A DNA stretch of 64,000 bases, from positions 27,941,265-28,005,264 of the forward strand of contig NC_088303.1 in assembly GCF_032854445.1 (NCBI RefSeq). Reading direction: 5' to 3'. This document shows positions 56,854-64,000 of this stretch, one piece after another (position 1 is the stretch's first letter; each line of letters starts with the position of its first letter). The position numbers and the translations under genes are program-made. The stretch is from Liolophura sinensis. Its lineage: Eukaryota; Mollusca; Polyplacophora; Chitonida; Chitonidae. The notes beneath the pieces were generated by a model. That model had not been told where the DNA came from. It made no database searches and saw only the letters and a list, made by a program, of their open reading frames with translations.

Positions 56854-58631
56854 GTATGCCAGTGTTCAACCCCATGTACAATCTGGATGATTTTCCCATC
56901 ATCAAACTTAAAATTGAAAACCAACTCACAGAAATAACATTTAGAACATCTTTTTTCAAAGATTGTATGCATATTTTTTGCCTGGATGACTGTGAAGCTG
57001 TTGATTCGGGCGTGATCAGGCTGTCTTTCACGTCTATTAACAACAACAACACGTTATCAAGAGACTACAGCACCTCTGCAAATTAAGTCCTAAACATTGA
57101 AGTTAAGGATATCATAGACTTATTGAGAAGATAAAGCACAGCTGTCTGAAGAATCCTCTTTCTGGTTGTCCGGTGAGAGTTGTAGTACCTAACCAAGGCA
57201 ACTGTCAATTTGACAAGCGTTTACAAATTTGGCTGGTGTTAAATGAAAGTGGTAATAAATGAAGTTGACAGTGACATATGATCCAGTATTCACTCAGTTA
57301 TCCCTCTCACTCTATCTTCTTCATTGGCTGATTTCAAATACTCATCAGCACAAAACATTGTTCGTTTACGGTGTACGCTGACCAGTAGTTTGAGAAATAT
57401 TTGGATTTGCCATAATCAAGACTGCTTAACCCTTAATCAGGAGATATTGTCATTAGCAGAAGTGGTGAAGAACAGAGTGCAGCGCAAATAAACACTCCAC
57501 ATAGGCCCTACATCTATCTGGTCAAATTCAGGTCATAACATTTCCCTTTCCTATCGCCAATCACAGTTTTGCATGGTAAAAAAAAACATTTCTCAGGAGA
57601 AAGGATCCAGGTACATGCCTCTCTGGTGTTGTCAGGAGAGCAGATATTTCTCTCGTCATTAAAACGGGTCACATGAACAAGTGAGTTGCCATCAACAGTT
57701 GAACTTGTGGACTAGTGAAGCAGTCTTTTTTTCGTATAGCACAGAATTATGAGGCTATATGTAGTTCAGAAAAATTCTAAGTAAACCTAATGAATCAGTG
57801 AAAGAAAGCAGAAGTTCTCTTAATGGCATGTTCCCAAATTTGATTTCATTCACTTAATCATAAGGCGGCCATCTGGATGACATATCTGTCCCACGTAGCC
57901 TAGAGGCTTTTCCGTGAGAAAGGCATACTTTATTGGATTTTCATTATAAAACTGTGAGAGATGATTGGAAGGGGAGATGTTATGATATAAATTAGACTAC
58001 CTAGAGGTATGTGAAGTGCTTATTAGCGCTGAAATGTGTCCTCCACCACTTCAGCAAATGGCGGGGTCTCTGACTAAGGGTTGAGCAGCGAGGATTATGG
58101 CATATCCAAATATTTCTCAACCTACTAGTAATTCATGTATAGGCATGTTCAGTTCCCATGCAGAAGCTACCTTGATGAGCCATATTTCTGCCATCTGAGT
58201 ATAGGTTCTACAAAATTTTAGACGGTTATGAAACTGTGTATTGCCCCCTTATGGCAGTATGGTGACGTGATTGATAGCGTAATTCCCTCCCTACCAAACT
58301 GCCGGATTTCTTAGAGAAACTCAAGTGAGTTTTACTTGTTGGATTGATATACCCACACTGCCTTTTTTTACAATTCAGAAGCTTCTCTTGCCTTCTGTAG
58401 GAGGAGTTAATTACATTAAAAAGATACGATGTACTCATTGTACCCATCCTTTTGAAAAGGGTATAATGACGGATTGTAATAGGGAAAAAGTCACAATTCA
58501 AAGCAACAATCAAATAGCATGCTTGGGCGTGTAGTGAATTATTACTGGGTGCGACTTGACTGAAATTTGATAGGAGGTTGTGTGGATCCCATAAAAACAT
58601 AAATACTGTTTGTTTGTTCTTTGCAGCAAAG

Positions 58632-60645
58632 ATGGCCCCAAAGCGTAACAACATTTTGCCCAATGGGCATTTCCACAAGGACTGGCAGCGCATGGTAAAA
58701 ACATGGTTCAACCAGCCAATGAGAAAGAAGCGGCGCCATGAGACGCGTGTAAAGAAGGCAAGGCGCATTGCCCCTAGACCAGTGGCCGGACCTCTCCGAC
58801 CAATTGTACACTGCCCAACATTTAAATACAACAGCAAAATCCGGGCTGGCAGAGGCTTCACCCTGGAGGAGCTTAAGGTTAGTTTCTCTGAAGATTTTAT
58901 TTGATGTATTTGATCGGTGTTTTACACTGTACTGGGAGGAAGCCAAGCAGAGCCCAGGGGAAACCCACAACCATCCGCAGGTTTCTGGCAGACCTTCCCA
59001 CTTACAGCTGGAGAAGAAGCAACCATAAGCTGGACTTGAACTCATAGGGACCGCATCGGTGAGAGGCTCCTGGGTCATTACGCTGCGCTAGCGTGCTAAC
59101 CAACTGACAAAATTTTATTGTTTTTTTTATAAAAATAGCAAATTTCAAAATAATTTTTCTAGGTTTGCAAATTTTTTGGGATTAACACCTGTTTTTCATA
59201 CATGGGACGTGTCTTCATCATTGATGCAAATTGTGGTTTTAGACACTGTCTCGGAAAGATTATAGGTTGAGGTCATTTATTGTAAACGTGCTGTCTGATA
59301 AACTGCATTATCTCCCTTTACAATGCACACAGTCTGGATCAAATGGAATAGATGAAATTTCAAGGTATTAGATCTGCAATCATTTTATGTATGAAATTAA
59401 TCTGAAGCAAACAATAAAATGTTAAATATTGGGATGTCTTAACTGCAAATATTGAAGAATAATTGAAGAATTCACAAAACATCGTAAGGAACTGATAGGT
59501 CTTAAAATAACCCGATCCCCGAAGTTCCATGTGAATTGTAGAATGGGCCTGTGAAATGCAAGGAATTTTAAAGTGATAGAGTATGCATTTCCATTCACAG
59601 GCGGCCAACATTAACAAGCGAGAGGCTCGCACCATCGGCATAGCTGTTGATTTCAGGCGCAGAAACAAGTCAATGGAGTCATTGCAGGAAAATGTACAGC
59701 GCCTTAAGGAGTATCGATCTAAGCTGATCCTCTTCCCCAAGAAGCTGAGCAAACCCAAGAAGGGAGATGCCTCGGTAAGCACTGACATAAAATGTGAAAG
59801 TAGCAATTTGGTGTACTGCCTCTTTATCCCTATATGTTTTGTTTGTTTGTTTTTTTTTCGTCTATGAACAGTTAATTTCATGTGAGCTAATTTTGCTGTC
59901 TACAGCTGTTGAAAGTGAAATATTCCTGAGTACACAATGAAACACTAACCAAATCAATAAGTCAAACATATCATATTTAAGGTGAAATGCCGTAAATTAA
60001 AGTGTTGTCTGCACAACTGATGAGGCATTTAAATGAATCTGTTATTCTATATTTTATCAAAGGAGGACTTATCCTGAAAATCATAAATTTGAGAAGTCCT
60101 TACTGCTTGTCGATGACATCCAAATGTCGGTTCTGAAGTGTTACTCTTGTAATAAATAGAAGTTATAGCTGAACTGTTGTGATAAGGGTGCAATCGTAAA
60201 ACCGTAATCATTAATGGAATCATTCTGTTGATTATGTAAAGTAAAACTATGATCTTTCATTGATTTCATTATGTTGCCTGTACCCTGGCATTACTGACAT
60301 CTCTGATGCAGCTGAAAAGTCGACATTGTGGTGTAAGAGTATTAACGTGCATTGATTCATCTTGTTACGTTAATCTGTCAACTTGCCATGCTGGCTACAA
60401 TCATTCATTTATTGAAATTCTGTCACCAGGCTGAGGAGCTTAAGATGGCCACCCAGCTGTCCGGCATGGTCATGCCCATCAGGAAGTCATTTAGAGGAGA
60501 GAAGGCAAGGAAGATCACTCCTGAGGAGAACAAATTCAAGGCCTTCACTGCACTGAGACAGGCGCGCGCAGACACACGTCTGTACGGCGTCAGACAGAAG
60601 AGAGCTGCCGACAAAGCCGCAGAAGAGGCAGAGAAGGCCAAGTAA
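58632..60645 (+). CDS. RPL13: 60S ribosomal protein L13 (eL13), complete
   Basis: Structural protein of the large ribosomal subunit. Coding segments: 58632-58877, 59601-59774 and 60430-60645, giving 82, 58 and 71 residues, total 211, the same as human eL13. Motifs: [122 protein letters not shown] and an Ala/Glu/Lys-rich end. Coding DNA is more GC-rich than its surroundings, as expected for a highly expressed gene. The acceptor TTTGCAG sits five bases before the ATG, so an upstream noncoding exon must exist. Introns: 58878-59600 (with a SINE) and 59775-60429. No frame disruption seen. Confidence 0.97.
58899..59108 (-). mobile_element. SINE family A inside RPL13 intron 2
   Basis: TTTGATGTATTTGATCGGTG tail, body, B-box-like reversed GGACTTGAACTC, head CATTACGCTGCGCTAGCGTG and CTAACCAACTGA. 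The body is shortened. It starts about 20 bases after the exon donor. Confidence 0.85.
59895..59975 (+). mobile_element. SINE family A tail relic, RPL13 intron 3
   Basis: GTTGAAAGTGAAATATTCCT, GAGTACACAATGAAACAC and CAAATCAATAAGTCAAA correspond to the family tail only. Confidence 0.5.
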
Positions 60646-60684
60646 AAACTATTACCATCAGTTGTGTGATCAGCTTCTGGAAAT

Positions 60685-60690
60685 AATAAA
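60685..60690 (+). terminator. RPL13 polyadenylation signal
   Basis: AATAAA 40 bases after the stop codon; a short 3' UTR is typical of ribosomal protein mRNAs. Cleavage is expected near 60705. Confidence 0.75.
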
Positions 60691-61870
60691 TCTGGAGGGG
60701 AATGCGCTGTTGTTGTTGTGTTGTTTATTGGCGTAAGGCTCACGTTGATTTGACTCGTACCAGTAGTATTAATAGTGTTAAAAACATTCTGAAGTTGAAA
60801 AGGTTATAATGGCACCAGCTCAGTCAATTTTAGGAAATTTATTAACGATTTTGAAAGTAACAAGTGCATAGACAAGGCTGATACTGTTAATTATTTGGGA
60901 TAAACTAAAATCATTGGAAAAATTCAATTTTATTTGCTCTGATCGATTTTTGGTCTGCGCTGGCCTTGACTTTCAGAAGCCATTAACTTGTCTGTACATT
61001 TATGTGTTTCATTGTTGTTTAACGCCTCACTCCAGGATGTATCATGTCTAAGATGAAGGCCAGTACTTTTTGGTGGAGGAAACCAGAGTGCCAATTTTGT
61101 ACGAGTACCTAACTGAGCTGCATTTATATCGCCTGGCATTGCATTTAACCAAGTGGATGCTGAATAGGAAGACCTAACGAGCAGTTGCACTGACAACTTG
61201 ACAACCTAAGGACACCTCATTGCCACATGGTATCTTCAGGCAAACTGTGGTGTGAGGCGATTGTTAGAACTTGTTAAATCCGGACGGTGTAGTCTTAGCG
61301 ATTTGTGGTTTCCTAAAAGCACAATGATTGGCACCCGATGTTTGCCTTGTATTGTGCCCTTCTCAAGTAATTATTGGGGACATACCTAATTATTGGCTTT
61401 CTGTCGGTCTCATCTGTGGCTTCTAACCATGTCTTGGCGTTGTGCTGTAAGTTAGAGACGGAGCACCTTGCGAAGCTCCCGTCTCGGCAGCTGCAAGGGG
61501 AACTTATTCAAATGGCTCATCACAGCTTTGCCTGTAATGAAACGTTGGGCTGCATGATATTTGCCTGTGCGAACACTTCAGGTTACGGAGAACTCCATTA
61601 TAGCTGTGCGCGATTCGATATCAAAGGCCTTAACATAAGGCGGTGTATTTGACGGCGTTTTTGAAAAAAGACACTAGATCCAGTGAAAATATCTAGGATA
61701 TTTGTCATTTCTGAGGAAACCAAATAGTGCATATACTTAAGACCAGTTCAGCGAGTAGCTCTACATAAATCTGCACCTTCGATAACACTACTACACCGTA
61801 GTATTATAGAAGGTGAGCTATTCAGCGAGCAGGCTTTTTTGGAAGGAAACCATCTGTACCTAAGACCATG

Positions 61871-61898
61871 GAGGTATATATATTTCTATATATACCTC
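61871..61898. repeat. Perfect inverted repeat, 12-bp arms, 4-base loop
   Basis: GAGGTATATATA, loop TTTC, then TATATATACCTC. Confidence 0.9.
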
Positions 61899-63439
61899 AA
61901 ATTGTTAATACATCGTATAGGAGACTTAAAATGGCTCCGGTATGTAAGTGAGGAAACCTTTAAAAAACACATGCACGGAAGAGACCAGAAGACTTTAGAT
62001 GAATAGCGGTGTCTAATGATTTCCTTTAGAGACTCCGAACGGCAAAACTGGAACAGTAGTGTAGCACACTTTAAATTGTCTCAGGTACACGTGGTGATTT
62101 TCCCGCCTTATCTGTAATGTAGGTGTTTAAAACCACATAACGGCCAAGCTCATTAACAGATCTACGTGTTGTCAGGTACTTACCGGTGAACTGCAAAGAT
62201 TTTTTGTTTGAAATTCAAATTCAAGAAAACAGTATGTTATGATTGTGTTAGATTCTATTCAGTCATAAATAATTTGATGTTATTATTCAAAATTGTACAT
62301 AGTCGCAGTACAGTTACATGTAATAGCTGGGTAAATATTGAGAACTGATTATTACGGCTCACAGTTAGAAAAAGGCATGACAGGCAAAGATGTAATTTAG
62401 GAGGCATGGAATGATCTGCATATATATGCTAGTATGTATTAAATTCGCTTTAGATGGCAAATTATGCATTTTATTGGTAGTGCCACATTATTTTTTCAAG
62501 TTTTTGTTAATCTTGAAATCTTAGGTAGCCCTAACAGCTAGTGCACCTTATATTTTGGTTTAGTGTTATCTAAATAGTTCAAAATTAATCTGTGTTAATA
62601 AAATTAAACAGGCAGTATTGTGCATTTCTTCGATACTTTTGTTAAGAATAACTTGCGATATGTCAAAGTTTCCATGCAACAGCTGTAAGTTTAGTACTCG
62701 GCATTTTGTGTTACACAATTATTTCAGCATGGCTTTCGGTTGTCTTGTGGAATTGATCAATGCAAGAAAACATTTTCAATAATTGATTCCTATACAAAAC
62801 ATTAAAAACAAGCACTTTCATTTTTATCAGCTGCACATGTCTACTTGATATGCCATATGTAGACACAGAACATAGGAGAACGATTCAGTAAGTGAGGACA
62901 ATGATTTAAACATGGCTTTGGGCAAACCAGAGGTAAACATTGACCATATGAATGCAGAATTAGGGTTTGAATAATTTCAAAGCCATGATTACAAAAGAGA
63001 AATTGACCTTTTTATTCTTATTCTCAGAGAAATCAAGAAACTACCTGTCAGTGCATGTCCAGACATTGTAAAGGAAATTCGAGAACTATTTCAGGCCTGA
63101 AGAAATGAAACTTTTTAAAGACTTCATTCAGTCCTGAACAGAAATCACAAAAAGAAGAGACGAAAACACAAAAAATTTTACATAAAGTCATCTTTTAAAA
63201 AAAATACTTTGTGGGGCATAACCCAGCGCTATCAAAAAAGAGTGGGGTAGGTCGGTATGAAAATCTTTTTTTCTTTATTCTGGCTAATAAAAAAGAGGGA
63301 TTTTAAAGAATTTGTCATTGAGTGAAAAATAAGAAACTTGGCCGGGTTATCGTAAAATGAACATATTTTTATTGATGGCCAAAGCTTTGAAAGAAAGGCT
63401 TTATAATGTACAAGAAGTTTTCTTTAAATTTAGTCTTAA

Positions 63440-63725
63440 ATAGTTTGGTCTCGCTGCCTCAGAGGGTTAAAGTGCTGACTCGCTCTGACTATCTCCTCGT
63501 CGTATGCCTGAAAAATTGTTGAGCACGACGTTAAACCCCAAGCACTCGCTCACTCTAACTATCAGGCCTTTCAAGTTGGCCAGTGATCTCCTAAGTTCGA
63601 ATCCAGTTCTTGCTGTTGGGTTTGTGCTGTTACACTGGTCTCATCCACCCATAAAACTGATTGCTGTCACACGAGTGAAAAACACTTTAAGCAGGGCATT
63701 AAACACCAATCAATGAATCAATCAT
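63440..63725 (+). mobile_element. Two adjacent SINE remnants
   Basis: First (63440-63555): a tRNA-like CTGCCTCAGAGGGTTAAAGT, then GAGCACGACGTTAAACCCCA and AGCACTCGCTCACTC. Second (63590-63725): CGAATCCAGTTCTTGCTG, then CAGGGCATTAAACACCAATC and AATGAATCAATC. Different tails, so different subfamilies. Confidence 0.6.
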
Positions 63726-63918
63726 AAATATTCATAAATCAGTACTTAAATGTATTTCAAGTTCTAATGTATAAATCTGTTGGTCAGACATAACAAATTA
63801 ATGTTCAAACATTGGTGATATATTTTTGTCAACGAGCAGGAAAAAAAATCATTTTAGACAAAGTTAATGGAGACTGGTTGGTTACGGTTGTCTGCTTGTC
63901 TTGCCAAGTGTCTTTCAG

Positions 63919-63954
63919 GACTGCCTGCCAGATATCCTGTGTGAGGAAAGATCC
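63919..63954 (+). CDS. Possible short internal exon of an unidentified gene at the right edge
   Basis: A 36-base segment is bounded by a good acceptor (TGTCTTTCAG|GA) and a strong donor (TCC|GTAAGT). Two frames are open; one reads DCLPDILCEERS. I do not recognise the protein, and an exon of this size with no visible neighbour could be chance. Confidence 0.3.
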
Positions 63955-64000
63955 GTAAGTTTACACGTTACAATTATTTGTATGAGTCTGTTGGTGAAAA

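Larger units (their letters stand above)
60706..63918. other. Intergenic region downstream of RPL13
   Basis: No coding exon supported. Contains a decayed repeat at about 61010-61195 (GTTGTTTAACGCCTCACTCC; GGTGGAGGAAACCAGAGTGC), a perfect 12-bp-arm palindrome at 61871-61898 and SINE C remnants at 63440-63725. The rest is AT-rich with nothing recognisable. Confidence 0.6.

Noticed and set aside
56453-57052. 199-residue minus-strand frame extending past the USB1 ATG on both sides
   Set aside because: It runs through the donor of USB1 exon 1 and through the promoter; only 56598-56770 is coding by phase and homology.
58226-58861. 211-residue minus-strand open frame over RPL13 exon 2
   Set aside because: Antisense shadow of a conserved coding exon and its flank; no motifs.
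60015-60080. Possible C/D-box snoRNA in RPL13 intron 3 (CTGATGA and CTGA about 60 bases apart)
   Set aside because: The first base of box C does not fit, no terminal stem flanks the boxes, and I could not place a convincing rRNA guide.

Overview
The window is eukaryotic nuclear DNA from an invertebrate, most likely a lophotrochozoan (mollusc- or brachiopod-like). The evidence is AT-rich, intron-rich genes with GT-AG splicing, animal orthologues, many tRNA-derived SINEs with AATAAATAAATA tails, dense intronic minisatellites and an excess of the palindrome TACATGTA. I could not search a database, so the species is inferred. I saw no operons, CRISPR arrays, phage, retroviral or Polinton-like elements.

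Five host genes could be assembled exon by exon with agreeing splice phases. (1) RNF31/HOIP, minus strand, 130-15078: N-terminal part of the LUBAC ubiquitin ligase (PUB, B-box-like zinc finger, one NZF, UBA). The catalytic RBR lies beyond the left edge. (2) GCSH, plus, 17721-26447: mitochondrial glycine-cleavage H protein, 5 exons, with an apparent one-base deletion in exon 4. (3) PMT, minus, 34239-46933: a complete two-domain phosphoethanolamine N-methyltransferase, 12 coding exons, 500 residues. (4) USB1, minus, 51044-56770: U6 snRNA phosphodiesterase, 7 exons, 287 residues. (5) RPL13, plus, 58632-60645: ribosomal protein eL13, 211 residues, with a probable 5'TOP leader exon at 56826-56853. 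A possible single exon of a sixth gene sits at the right edge.

Layout: RNF31 and GCSH are head to head, as are USB1 and RPL13, the latter pair apparently sharing a very short promoter. GCSH and PMT converge on about 7.8 kb of repeat-rich DNA. The genes serve different pathways (innate immune ubiquitin signalling, one-carbon metabolism, phosphocholine synthesis, U6 maturation, translation) and nothing suggests they act as a unit.

The most unusual signal is how often tandem repeats have grown out of splice junctions or SINE tails. RNF31 intron 9 starts with about 16 copies of a ~65-bp unit made from the end of exon 9, its splice donor and an acceptor-like tract, so it looks like a row of mini-exons. 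The end of GCSH exon 2 with its donor is duplicated in the next intron, and the acceptor of GCSH exon 3 is the last unit of a 29-bp array. Other arrays include a 37/74/296-bp higher-order repeat in PMT, a 156-bp array grown from a SINE, and a 78-bp array in RNF31.
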